DNA of 64,000 nucleotides, from the NCBI RefSeq assembly GCF_902833085.1, contig NZ_CADFEB010000009.1:62001-126000 (forward strand), written 5' to 3'. The DNA comes from Burkholderia ubonensis (lineage in GTDB: Bacteria; Pseudomonadota; Gammaproteobacteria; Burkholderiales; Burkholderiaceae). A program made the translations under genes and the position numbers. Under the pieces are notes generated by a model. That model worked only from the letters and a program-made list of their open reading frames with translations. It was not told the DNA's origin and did not search any database. Below, in pieces: positions 25,996 to 33,970 of the stretch (within the stretch, counting starts at the first letter, position 1; each line of letters starts with the position of its first letter).

Positions 25996-27036
25996 AATTC
26001 CCACGACTGGCGATGCACGTCCGCGTCGGAGAATGTTCAACGCAGCGTTGGTATCTCGATCATGCACGACACCACAGCCACTGCAGGTCCACTCTCTTAT
26101 TCTCAGTCCCGCGATACCTTTCGGCCGCGTCGTGCTGTCTTTCGATCCGCACGCCGAACAGGACTGGGTCGAACCGCTTTCGTCCACTTCCTCGAACGTG
26201 GCTCCGTGCGCGATCGCCTTGTAACGGAGCTTGTCCCGGAAGGACGACCAGGCTGCGTCGTAGACGCTTTTCGCCATCCTGGTTCTGGCGAGTTTCGCGG
26301 CCGACACGTTGCCGACCGCGATGTAATCGAAGCGCCGCACCAGATCGAGTGCGAGCTTGTGCTGGAAATCGGCGCGGGCATTCGCCACCTTGGCATGCAG
26401 CTTCGCGATATGCCGCTTGTGCTTGCGCGCCCGTTGCGCTGTCGCGAGCTTGTCGGCCGCGCGTCGGCCGAACCGGTCATTCGGCAGCTTCTCGCCGGTC
26501 GAAAGTGTGGCGAAGTCTTTCAGGCCGAGATCGATGCCGACGCCGGAACGGATCGGGCGCGCCGGAACATCGGGTATCTCGATCACGATGTTGAGGAACC
26601 AGTTGCCGCGCGCATCCTGCGCGAAGTTGGTGCCTTCCTTGATCTTGCCTTCAGGAAGCGGGCGACTATTGAACACACGGAAGGTATTGCCGGCAAAGCG
26701 AAACGCATCGCCTTCGCGCTTCAGGTCGCGGCCCTTCAGCGGCACCCAGCCCAGCGATTTCCGGCCGCGATAGCGCAGGTAAGGACGGCGGTGCTGGCTG
26801 CGCGACTTCGCGTACCGCTCGCACGTCGCGTTGACCGTGCCGGAATGGATGCCGAGTGCCTTGCTGCTGCCGGTCGTCAGCACGTTCAGGTCGAAACCCG
26901 TCGGCCACGTCTTGCGCCACTTGAGCGCGTGCTTCTGCGTGTCATTGCAGAAGTTCCACACGTAGTTCACCGCTCGGCTCTGCTGATTAAGGAGTCCGTT
27001 GAGCGACTTCACCCGGTAGCGATAGACAAGGATCAT
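25984..27036 (-). CDS. tnpB: TnpB RNA-guided nuclease-like protein, RuvC-II Glu substituted
   Basis: The 350-residue protein has the TnpB order: N-terminal helical wedge, RuvC-I with GIDLGLKDFAT (Asp about 169), RuvC-II region FDYIAVGNVSAAKLA, a zinc ribbon (CSACGS about 293-298 and CSGC about 318-321) and RuvC-III HDRDTNAALNI. The glutamate expected in the IAVEDL-type RuvC-II motif is glycine here (about residue 242). TnpB proteins cut DNA guided by an RNA from the element's right end. I start at the ATG at 27036, which has AGGA upstream. Without TnpA the element cannot move by itself. Confidence 0.85.
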   Translation of the reverse strand: MILVYRYRVKSLNGLLNQQSRAVNYVWNFCNDTQKHALKWRKTWPTGFDLNVLTTGSSKALGIHSGTVNATCERYAKSRSQHRRPYLRYRGRKSLGWVPLKGRDLKREGDAFRFAGNTFRVFNSRPLPEGKIKEGTNFAQDARGNWFLNIVIEIPDVPARPIRSGVGIDLGLKDFATLSTGEKLPNDRFGRRAADKLATAQRARKHKRHIAKLHAKVANARADFQHKLALDLVRRFDYIAVGNVSAAKLARTRMAKSVYDAAWSSFRDKLRYKAIAHGATFEEVDESGSTQSCSACGSKDSTTRPKGIAGLRIREWTCSGCGVVHDRDTNAALNILRRGRASPVVGIARL

Positions 27037-27125
27037 GCCGGCCATCCTAACTCGTGGAAGAAGCTGCCTGTCAAGCGCACTCCTTTCCTTCCCGCCATCA
27101 ATGGCGGGGTTTCTCGGAGCAAAGT

Positions 27126-28346
27126 ATGGTGAAACCGCACGCCCGCACCGAAAGGCAGGCCGTCGATGCGGCGGACCTGCATCACGAGGCCGGCGCGCCG
27201 GTCGCCGCCCGCACGCTTCCCTACGAGACGATCGCACTCGTGCTGCAGGGCGGCGGCGCGCTCGGCGCCTATCAGGCCGGCGTGTTCGAAGGCTTGCACG
27301 AAGCGGGCATTCCGCTCGACTGGATCGCGGGCATCTCGATCGGCGCGCTCAACACCGCGCTGATCGCGGGCAATGCGCCCGAGCATCGCGTCGAGCGGCT
27401 GCGTCAGTTCTGGGAAACGATCTGCCAGCCGGCGTTCTTTCCGGCGGTCCCCGCGGCATTCGAGTTCGCGCTGTTCAACAGCATCGACCAGATCCGCACG
27501 TTCTTCACCGCATCGCAAGCCGCGAGCGCGATGATGCAGGGCCAGCGGGGCTTCTTCGCGCCGCGCTTCCCGCCGCCTCTGCCGGGCGTGTCCGATCATC
27601 CGGACAAGGTCAGCTGGTACGACACGTCCGCGTTGCGCTCGACGCTGCTCAAGCTGTGCGACTTCGACCGCATCAACTCGGGCGAGACCCGCGTGTCGGT
27701 CGGCGCGGTCAACGTCGGCACCGGCAACTTCGTCTATTTCGACAACGCGCGCATCCGCCTCGAGCCGGAGCACTTCATGGCGTCCGGCGCGCTGCCGCCC
27801 GCGTTCCCGCCGGTCGAGATCGAAGGCGAGTACTACTGGGACGGCGGCGTCGTGTCGAACACGCCGCTGATGGAAGTGCTGCGCGCGCGCCCGCGCCGCG
27901 ACACGCTCGCGTTCCAGGTCGACCTGTGGAGCGCGCGCGGGCCGCTGCCGCGCTCGCTGGCCGACGTCGCCGAGCGCACGAAGGACGTCCAGTACTCGAG
28001 CCGCACGCGTTTCGTCACCGATACGCTGCAGCGCGAACAGCGCTATCGCAACGTGCTGCGCCAGGTGCTCGACATGGTGCCGGAGGAGCAGCGCAAGACC
28101 GATCCGTGGTGCATCGAGGCGGAAGCGATGTCGTGCGGGAAGAAATACAACATCCAGCACCTGATCTATCAGCAGAAGGCGTACGAGCATCACTACAAGG
28201 ACTACCAGTTCGGTCTGTCGACGATGCGCGACCACTGGGCCGCGGGGCTCGACGACATCCGCAAGACGCTCGCCGTCAAGGACGGCCTCGCGTTGCCCGT
28301 CAACGACGCGGGCTTCGTGACGCACGACATTCACCGCAGGCGGTGA
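27126..28346 (+). CDS. Patatin-like phospholipase
   Basis: The 406-residue protein has the patatin catalytic dyad: the oxyanion loop LQGGGALGAYQAGV (residues about 39-52), the nucleophile GISIG (about 69-73) and the aspartate in YYWDGGVV. The C-terminal third belongs to the DUF3734 extension of patatins linked to polyhydroxybutyrate metabolism. GGAG lies 6 bases before the ATG at 27126. In the absence of the tnpB element it would follow bdhA closely, so it probably belonged to the adc-bdhA operon and may hydrolyse lipids or storage polyester. Confidence 0.88.
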   Translation: MVKPHARTERQAVDAADLHHEAGAPVAARTLPYETIALVLQGGGALGAYQAGVFEGLHEAGIPLDWIAGISIGALNTALIAGNAPEHRVERLRQFWETICQPAFFPAVPAAFEFALFNSIDQIRTFFTASQAASAMMQGQRGFFAPRFPPPLPGVSDHPDKVSWYDTSALRSTLLKLCDFDRINSGETRVSVGAVNVGTGNFVYFDNARIRLEPEHFMASGALPPAFPPVEIEGEYYWDGGVVSNTPLMEVLRARPRRDTLAFQVDLWSARGPLPRSLADVAERTKDVQYSSRTRFVTDTLQREQRYRNVLRQVLDMVPEEQRKTDPWCIEAEAMSCGKKYNIQHLIYQQKAYEHHYKDYQFGLSTMRDHWAAGLDDIRKTLAVKDGLALPVNDAGFVTHDIHRRR

Positions 28347-28408
28347 CGTCGTGCCCGGACGGACCGGCGCACTGCCTGCGCCGGTCCGTTTCTCTTTCCG
28401 AATCCGAC

Positions 28409-28873
28409 ATGCCGATTTTCATTGCCCTGTTCGCGCTCATCGCTCTCGCATGGGGCGCGGTTCATACGTTTCACGTGATCGCCGCGCGGTTCGGCGAGCC
28501 GGTCGCGGTGGCCGCCGCGGTGCTTGCCGCCGCGCTGCTGACGGCGCTGGTCGTGTGGTGGGTCCGACGCCGCCGCGACATCGCGCCGAACACGAAGGAA
28601 GAAGGCTGGACCCATGTCGTGCATCGCGCGTGGGGCGAACTGCGCGTGTCCGCGACGCAGGGGCTGCTGTGGCTGTCGCACGACGGCGCGGACGGCCGCT
28701 ATACGCTGTCGCAGCTCGACGGCTGCCAGGCCGCACCGATCGGCGGGCGCTGGCATCTCGTCGTGCAGGTCCGCGATGCCGCGCGCGGCGAATGGAAGCT
28801 GCCGATGACGGACAAGCGTGACGCGCAGCGCTGGGCGCGCGTGCTCATGCTGGCGCGGGACAACCGGCTGTGA
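28409..28873 (+). CDS. Hypothetical membrane protein
   Basis: The 154-residue protein begins with two hydrophobic helices (residues about 2-25 and 33-53) followed by a soluble domain with tryptophans in WLSHDGADGRYTLSQLDG. I do not recognise a family. It follows the patatin gene by 62 bases on the same strand and may be cotranscribed. No strong ribosome site is visible. Confidence 0.6.
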   Translation: MPIFIALFALIALAWGAVHTFHVIAARFGEPVAVAAAVLAAALLTALVVWWVRRRRDIAPNTKEEGWTHVVHRAWGELRVSATQGLLWLSHDGADGRYTLSQLDGCQAAPIGGRWHLVVQVRDAARGEWKLPMTDKRDAQRWARVLMLARDNRL

Positions 28874-28901
28874 CCCGGTGCGGGCGGCACTGAATCACGA
28901 T

Positions 28902-28919
28902 CCCGCAAAAGCTCACCTT
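28902..28919 (-). repeat. Iteron-like box outside the origin (inverted orientation)
   Basis: CCCGCAAAAGCTCACCTT is the reverse complement of the origin iteron, with one change in the A tract. It lies in the 55-base convergent gap between the membrane protein gene and the LysR gene, so it is not in a promoter. Confidence 0.6.
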
Positions 28920-28928
28920 TGGCGCGCA

Positions 28929-29852
28929 TCACGCGACGCCGTCGTTCGCCGTGTCGTTCAGATGCGCGAACTCATCCGCGAGAAAGTCGACGCACACGCG
29001 CACTTTCGCCGACGTCGCGACCCGTTGCGGATAGACGGCCCACACGTTCGCGGGCTGGGTTGCGTCCGGCAGCACGCGACATAGCGCGCCGCGCGCGATC
29101 AGCGGCCCCGCTTCCCAGATCGACCGCAGCACGACCCCGCGCCCTGCGAGCGCCCATTGCACGGCGACTTCGCCATGATTCGTCGACAGCGCGCCGCCGA
29201 CCTTCACGGTCTGCGTCTCGCCGCGCACGTTCATGCGCCACACGCCGAGCGGATGATCGCGCTCCTTGATCGCGAGGCATTCGTGCGACGAAAGGTCCGC
29301 GAGCGTGCGCGGCGTGCCGCGCCGCACGAGATAGGCGGGCGACGCGCACAGCACGCGATGGTTCGACGCGAGCCGGCGCGCGATCAGGTGATCGGCGATC
29401 TCGTCGCCGATCCGGATGTCGAGGTCGAACCCTTCGCCCGCGACGTCGACGAGCCGGTCGAACAGATCGAGCCGCACGTTCAGTTGCGGATAACGCTCGG
29501 TGAACGCGAGCAGCGCCGGCGCGACGACGTGCCGGCCGAAGCCGAAACTGCTCGAGATGCGCAGCGTGCCGCGCGGCACCGTGCGCGTGGTCGACACGTC
29601 CTCGACGAGATGATCGACGTCGTCGAGAATCTTCTCGGCACGCGCGAGCACGCGTTCGCCGGCTTCCGTCACCGCGACACGGCGCGTCGAGCGGTGCAGC
29701 AGCCGCGTGCCGAGCTGCGCTTCCAGTTGCGCAACGCGCTTGCTGACATACGCGGGCGACACGCCGAGCTGCTCGGCCGCCGCACTGAAGCTCGTCAGGC
29801 GGACGACGACGCTGAATACGCGCAGGTCGTCCAGGTTCGGCGATTTGTTCAC
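28929..29852 (-). CDS. LysR-family regulator (tartrate/malate utilisation type)
   Basis: The 307-residue protein has an N-terminal winged helix (residues 8-66; FSAAAEQLGVSPAYVSKRVAQLE) and a periplasmic-binding-like effector domain. It is divergent from a tartrate dehydrogenase-type gene 124 bases away, the arrangement of ttuA/ttuC and dmlR/dmlA. It therefore most likely activates that gene in response to tartrate or D-malate. The ligand is inferred from context. Confidence 0.88.
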   Translation of the reverse strand: MNKSPNLDDLRVFSVVVRLTSFSAAAEQLGVSPAYVSKRVAQLEAQLGTRLLHRSTRRVAVTEAGERVLARAEKILDDVDHLVEDVSTTRTVPRGTLRISSSFGFGRHVVAPALLAFTERYPQLNVRLDLFDRLVDVAGEGFDLDIRIGDEIADHLIARRLASNHRVLCASPAYLVRRGTPRTLADLSSHECLAIKERDHPLGVWRMNVRGETQTVKVGGALSTNHGEVAVQWALAGRGVVLRSIWEAGPLIARGALCRVLPDATQPANVWAVYPQRVATSAKVRVCVDFLADEFAHLNDTANDGVA

Positions 29853-29976
29853 GATTCGTGGAAAGTCGATTAACTATTTCGGTGATTTTAATCCGAACGG
29901 AAACAAATAGAATGGGGGTGTCCGCTGCTGCGCGCGTGATCCGCGGCGGCCCGAATCGATCTGGAGGAGCATTCGC

Positions 29977-31062
29977 ATGAGCGACAGGATTTACAAAATC
30001 GCCGTCATCCCCGGCGACGGCATCGGCCGTGAAGTAATGCCCGAAGGCTTGCGCGCGCTCGACGCGGTGACGGCCCGCTTCGGCATCCGCTTCGACTTCA
30101 CGCACATCGAATGGGCGAGCTGCGACTACTACGCGCAGCACGGCCGAATGATGCCGGAGGACTGGAAAGCGCAGCTGATGGGCATGGATGCGATCCTGTT
30201 CGGCGCGGTCGGCTGGCCCGCGACGGTGCCCGATCACATCTCGCTGTGGGGTTCGCTGCTGAAGTTCCGCCGCGAGTTCGACCAGTACATCAACCTGCGC
30301 CCCGCGCGCCTGTTCGACGGCGTGCCGTCGCCGCTCGCCGGCCGCCGCGCCGGCGACATCGACTTCATGATCGTGCGCGAGAACACCGAAGGCGAATACT
30401 CGTCGGTCGGCGGCACGATGTTCGAAGGCACCGACCGCGAGGTGGTCGTGCAGCAATCGATCTTCACGCGGCACGGCACCGAGCGCGTGCTGAAGTTCGC
30501 GTTCGAGCTCGCGCAGCGGCGCGCGAAACGCCTGACGGTCGCGACGAAGAGCAACGGCATCGCGATCAGCATGCCGTGGTGGGACGCACGGGCGGCCGAG
30601 ATGGCCGAACGCTATCCGGACATCGTCTGGGACAAGCAGCACATCGACATCCTGTGCGCGCGCTTCGTGCTGCAGCCGGACCGCTTCGACGTCGTCGTCG
30701 CATCGAACCTGTTCGGCGACATCCTGTCGGATCTCGGCCCCGCATGCACGGGCACGATCGGCATCGCGCCGTCCGCGAACCTCAACCCCGATCGCGCGTT
30801 TCCGTCGCTGTTCGAGCCCGTGCACGGTTCGGCGCCCGACATCGCGGGGCAATTCATCGCGAACCCGATCGCGATGATCTGGTCGGCGGCGATGATGCTC
30901 GACTTCCTCGGCAACGGCGCCGGCCGCGAACGCGACGCACACGACGCGATCGTCGCCGCGATCGAGGACGTGCTGCGCACGGGGCCGCATACGCGCGATC
31001 TCGCGGGCAGCGCCGGCACGCAGGACGTGGGCGAAGCGGTCGCGGCGCGGATTGCGGGATGA
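29977..31062 (+). CDS. ttuC: Tartrate dehydrogenase / D-malate dehydrogenase (decarboxylating)
   Basis: The 361-residue protein belongs to the isocitrate/isopropylmalate dehydrogenase family: IAVIPGDGIGREV near the N-terminus, REFDQYINLRPARL for substrate, VRENTEGEYS, and NLFGDILSDL with the metal-binding aspartates. The combination WGSLLKFRREFDQY is characteristic of the TtuC/DmlA branch, which oxidises tartrate, D-malate or related acids with NAD+ and Mn2+. GGAGGA lies upstream of the ATG. The divergent LysR gene is the likely regulator. Substrate preference between tartrate and D-malate is uncertain. Confidence 0.9.
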   Translation: MSDRIYKIAVIPGDGIGREVMPEGLRALDAVTARFGIRFDFTHIEWASCDYYAQHGRMMPEDWKAQLMGMDAILFGAVGWPATVPDHISLWGSLLKFRREFDQYINLRPARLFDGVPSPLAGRRAGDIDFMIVRENTEGEYSSVGGTMFEGTDREVVVQQSIFTRHGTERVLKFAFELAQRRAKRLTVATKSNGIAISMPWWDARAAEMAERYPDIVWDKQHIDILCARFVLQPDRFDVVVASNLFGDILSDLGPACTGTIGIAPSANLNPDRAFPSLFEPVHGSAPDIAGQFIANPIAMIWSAAMMLDFLGNGAGRERDAHDAIVAAIEDVLRTGPHTRDLAGSAGTQDVGEAVAARIAG

Positions 31063-31372
31063 CCGGTGATGGGCTGGGCGACGCTGCGCCGTATGCAACA
31101 GAGGTGAGGTGATCGGCACGACGCGCCGCACGCTTGGCGCGGTGACGTGCCGATCTTGCACATGGGTGAGATGCACGGTGTATCGACGCGCACCGACGGG
31201 TGCTTCCGTTCGACCGGAATGCGGCCCGCGGTGAGAAACACGGCGTGCGGATACGCACCACCATGCATTTCGGCAGCGTCACATCGCGTATTCGCACTGA
31301 ACGCGACCGGTGAACAGCACGTCGTGCCGGTGCGCCACCGAAGCGACTGATGCGATGGCGTTTTCACCCGCT
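31063..31372. other. Convergent intergenic region, no gene
   Basis: The gap between the ttuC stop and the convergent DUF1348 gene holds no plausible coding frame. Two iteron-like boxes at its right side are listed separately. Confidence 0.4.
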
Positions 31373-31420
31373 CCCGAAAACGCTCACCTTGAACGAACCT
31401 GCTCCCGCATTTCCTCACCA
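31373..31420 (-). repeat. Iteron-like boxes outside the origin (inverted orientation)
   Basis: CCCGAAAACGCTCACCTT (31373-31390) matches the reverse complement of the origin iterons closely. A weaker copy, CCCGCATTTCCTCACCA, begins 31 bp later (31404-31420). Both lie in the convergent gap between ttuC and the DUF1348 gene. Confidence 0.6.
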
Positions 31421-31459
31421 TTCGATCGCACAGCCGCCGCGTCCGACTGTGCGACGCGC

Positions 31460-31939
31460 TTACAGACCGAGATCGGACAGGCCCGGATGATCGTCCGGAC
31501 GGCGGCCGAGCGGCCAGTGAAAGAGCCGGTCCGCTTCGCGGATCGGCATGTCGTTGATGCTCGCGTGGCGATGCGCCATCAGGCCGTTGTCGTCGAACTC
31601 CCAGTTCTCGTTGCCGTACGAGCGGAACCAGTTGCCGGCATCGTCATGCCATTCATACGCGAACCGCACCGCGATGCGGTTGCCGTCGAACGCCCACAAC
31701 TCCTTGATCAGCCGGTAGTCGAGCTCGCGCGTCCATTTCCGCTGCAACAGCCCGACGATTGCGTCGCGGCCGGTCACGAACTCCGCGCGGTTGCGCCAGC
31801 GGCTCTGCGGCGTATAAGCGAGCGACACGCGTTGCGGATCACGGGTGTTCCACCCGTCCTCGGCGGCGCGGACCTTCTGTCGCGCCGTCTTCAGCGAAAA
31901 GGGCGGAACGGGCGGGCGGACTTCGGCTGATTCAGACAT
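31460..31939 (-). CDS. DUF1348 / NTF2-like protein
   Basis: The 159-residue protein is a SnoaL/NTF2-like fold protein of the DUF1348 family, with VRAAEDGWNTRDPQRVSLAY, SRWRNRAEFVTGRDAI and FRSYGNENWEFDDNGLM. Its function in the family is unknown. It lies 47 bases downstream of a TetR gene on the same strand and is probably controlled by it through two palindromic operators upstream. Confidence 0.88.
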   Translation of the reverse strand: MSESAEVRPPVPPFSLKTARQKVRAAEDGWNTRDPQRVSLAYTPQSRWRNRAEFVTGRDAIVGLLQRKWTRELDYRLIKELWAFDGNRIAVRFAYEWHDDAGNWFRSYGNENWEFDDNGLMAHRHASINDMPIREADRLFHWPLGRRPDDHPGLSDLGL

Positions 31940-31986
31940 CGTTTTCTCCAGTCAGGGTTCGGCCGCGCAAAGCCGCGGCCAGCTTG

Positions 31987-32601
31987 CTACCTCGACGGCC
32001 GCGACACGGCGTCGAGCAACAGTTCGGCAGTGGCGCGCGCATCCCGGGCGGCCGTCGCATCGCCGCTCACGAGCGCCACGCCGATCGCGCCGTCGATCAG
32101 CACGAGCCACTGGCGCGCGACGCGCGCGAGCGTGCGGCGCTCGATCCCCGCGTCGTCGGCCAGCGCGTCGAGCCGTTCGCGCACGAACGCCAGCAATCGC
32201 GCCTTGTGCGCCCGCGCGACGATCCGCACCGGATCGTCGGCGTCCGCGATCTCGCCCGACGCGTTCAGGAACGCGCATCCGTGAAAATCGGGCTGCAAGA
32301 ACCAGTCGCGCAGTACGTCGAACATGCCGAGCAGCTGCGTGCGCGGCGTCTTGCCGCGCGCGAGCGTCGTATCGACGAACCAGCGCATCCAGCGTTCGTC
32401 GCGGCGTTCGAGCGCCGCAACGACCAGCGCCTCCTTCGATTCGAAGTGCGAATAAAAACTCTTGCGCGCCGCGCCCGACCGTTTCACGATCGCGTCGACG
32501 CCGGTTGCGTGGATACCGCCCGAATAGATCAGCGCTTCGGCCGCATCGAGCAGACGGTCGCGCGCGCCCGGTTCCCCGGGCTGAGGTTCGTATGAGGTCA
32601 T
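31987..32601 (-). CDS. TetR-family transcriptional repressor
   Basis: The 204-residue protein has a TetR DNA-binding domain (residues about 14-60; RLLDAAEALIYSGGIHATGVDAI then KSFYSHFESKEALV) and an all-helical ligand domain with FHGCAFLNASGE, as in the TetR_C branch that often controls small oxidoreductase-like genes. Two identical-core palindromes lie 49-93 bases upstream. It probably represses itself and the downstream DUF1348 gene. Confidence 0.9.
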   Translation of the reverse strand: MTSYEPQPGEPGARDRLLDAAEALIYSGGIHATGVDAIVKRSGAARKSFYSHFESKEALVVAALERRDERWMRWFVDTTLARGKTPRTQLLGMFDVLRDWFLQPDFHGCAFLNASGEIADADDPVRIVARAHKARLLAFVRERLDALADDAGIERRTLARVARQWLVLIDGAIGVALVSGDATAARDARATAELLLDAVSRPSR

Positions 32602-32649
32602 GGTCGGTCAAACGGATCTGTGATGGTTCGAGTTGATGGGTTTACTGTA

Positions 32650-32694
32650 GAACGATCATTCTCCCTCGTCAAGCAAAATGCAGAACGATCGTTC
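32650..32694. promoter_or_regulatory. Paired TetR operators
   Basis: GAACGATCATTC (32650-32661, one mismatch from a palindrome) and the perfect palindrome GAACGATCGTTC (32683-32694) lie 33 bp apart, about three helical turns, upstream of tetR and of the divergent GNAT gene. The adjacent TetR protein is the obvious candidate ligand. Confidence 0.7.
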
Positions 32695-32820
32695 CACCAC
32701 AACATGCATGCGACGGTGGTCGTGCGTCGAAGCCGGTCCGCAATCTTTACGACATTTTTTCTTGATGCCGACATTCGCGACTCACTACACTGCGTGCACC
32801 TTGTTGGGCCTGAGGATGTC

Positions 32821-33447
32821 ATGCCGCATTCCGAACCCGCACGTCGCACCCGTACCTACGCCGCTTACGCGAAGCAGCTCGACGAGCGCGTCGTGCTGAG
32901 ACGTTTCGATCCGCGCATCGACTCGTACGAGTCGCTGACCGCGCTGCTGCAGCGTGCCTTCGCGCCCCTCGTCGCGCTGGGCTTTCCGTACCCGGCCGCC
33001 GACCGTTCCGCCGCCGGAACGCTCGCGGGCGAGTGCTTCGTCGCGCTCAGCAAGGGACATCTGGTCGCGACGCTGACGATGCGCCCGTCCGATCCCGATT
33101 CGCCGTGCGATCCGTATCGCAGCCGCCGGGTCGCGACGATCCGCGAGCTCGCGGTCGATCCGGTCTGGCAGGCGCACGGCATCGGCCGGTCGCTGCTCGC
33201 GTTCGCCGAGCAGTGGAGCGCGTCGCACCGGGCCAGCCATCTCGCGCTCGATGTGCCGCAAGAGGCCGGCCGGCTCGTCGCGTTCTGCGTCGGCGAAGGC
33301 TTCCGGCCGATCGACGTCATGCGCTTCGCGGGCCGCGGGTATGACAGCGCCGTGCTTTGCAAGCCGATCGGCGCGACGAACCGCACCGCCGCGATGCACG
33401 GCGCCGTCGCGATCCGGCCCGTTCGCCGGCAAGCGGCGTCATCATGA
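32821..33447 (+). CDS. GNAT-family N-acetyltransferase
   Basis: The 208-residue protein has the GNAT core: IRELAVDPVWQAHGIGRSLL carries the acetyl-CoA pyrophosphate-binding QxxGxG-type loop (residues about 103-122), followed by ALDVPQEAGRLVAFCVGEGF. The ATG at 32821 has GAGGA 6 bases upstream. Its stop overlaps the start of the next gene by four bases (ATGA), so the two are coupled. The acceptor substrate is unknown. Confidence 0.85.
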   Translation: MPHSEPARRTRTYAAYAKQLDERVVLRRFDPRIDSYESLTALLQRAFAPLVALGFPYPAADRSAAGTLAGECFVALSKGHLVATLTMRPSDPDSPCDPYRSRRVATIRELAVDPVWQAHGIGRSLLAFAEQWSASHRASHLALDVPQEAGRLVAFCVGEGFRPIDVMRFAGRGYDSAVLCKPIGATNRTAAMHGAVAIRPVRRQAASS

Positions 33448-33890
33448 AGCGCGACCCGCTCCCGGGACGCGACTCGTCCATCCCGCCCAACCCACCCGTC
33501 TCGCCGGACGAAGCCGCGCGGCTCGCGCTGCGCAACGCGCGCCTTCGCGCCGCGATCCGGCTGCGCGGCCTCGCGAAGCTGGCACTCGTCACGATTGCCG
33601 TCGCGCACCTGCTGACGCTCGCATTCGAATTCGCGCTCGTCTCGGCGGGGTTCGCGCCGGAGGCCGCGACGCTGCTGCTGTTCCGCTTCATGTCGTGCGC
33701 GCTGGTCAGCTACTGGCTGCAGGCCGACGCACAGCGCGCATACCGCCATGCGCTCGAACACGGGTTCGTCGCGTTCGGCGGTCCCGACGAAGAGCCGGTC
33801 CGCATCGCGCCGCGCTGTCCGAAGCGCTGGCTCGTGCTCATCAACCTGCAGCTCGATCCGCACTGGATCGAGAACAAGCCGCTCCGCTAG
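33444..33890 (+). CDS. Hypothetical membrane protein coupled to GNAT gene
   Basis: The 148-residue protein has two hydrophobic helices (residues about 45-70 and 75-95) and a soluble C-terminus ending in QLDPHWIENKPLR. No family is recognised. The ATGA overlap with the acetyltransferase gene points to translational coupling and a shared role. Confidence 0.65.
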   Translation: MKRDPLPGRDSSIPPNPPVSPDEAARLALRNARLRAAIRLRGLAKLALVTIAVAHLLTLAFEFALVSAGFAPEAATLLLFRFMSCALVSYWLQADAQRAYRHALEHGFVAFGGPDEEPVRIAPRCPKRWLVLINLQLDPHWIENKPLR

Positions 33891-33970
33891 CGGCGCGCGC
33901 CGCGTTATGCATGCGTTGAAATGAAACAATCCATTCGATGCAGGCCGGCGGCGCCGGCCTGGGAGGCAGC

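Larger units (their letters stand above)
25976..27110 (-). mobile_element. Solo tnpB insertion (IS200/IS605 group, no tnpA)
   Basis: The element holds only a tnpB gene. Its ends are marked by perfect 7-bp hairpins with 4-base loops: GCCCGCC-TAAA-GGCGGGC at 25978-25995, overlapping the tnpB stop codon, and CCCGCCA-TCAA-TGGCGGG at 27091-27108. Such end hairpins are the TnpA recognition signals of this family. It sits exactly between the bdhA stop (25970) and the patatin start (27126). Outer boundaries are approximate to a few bases. Confidence 0.7.
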
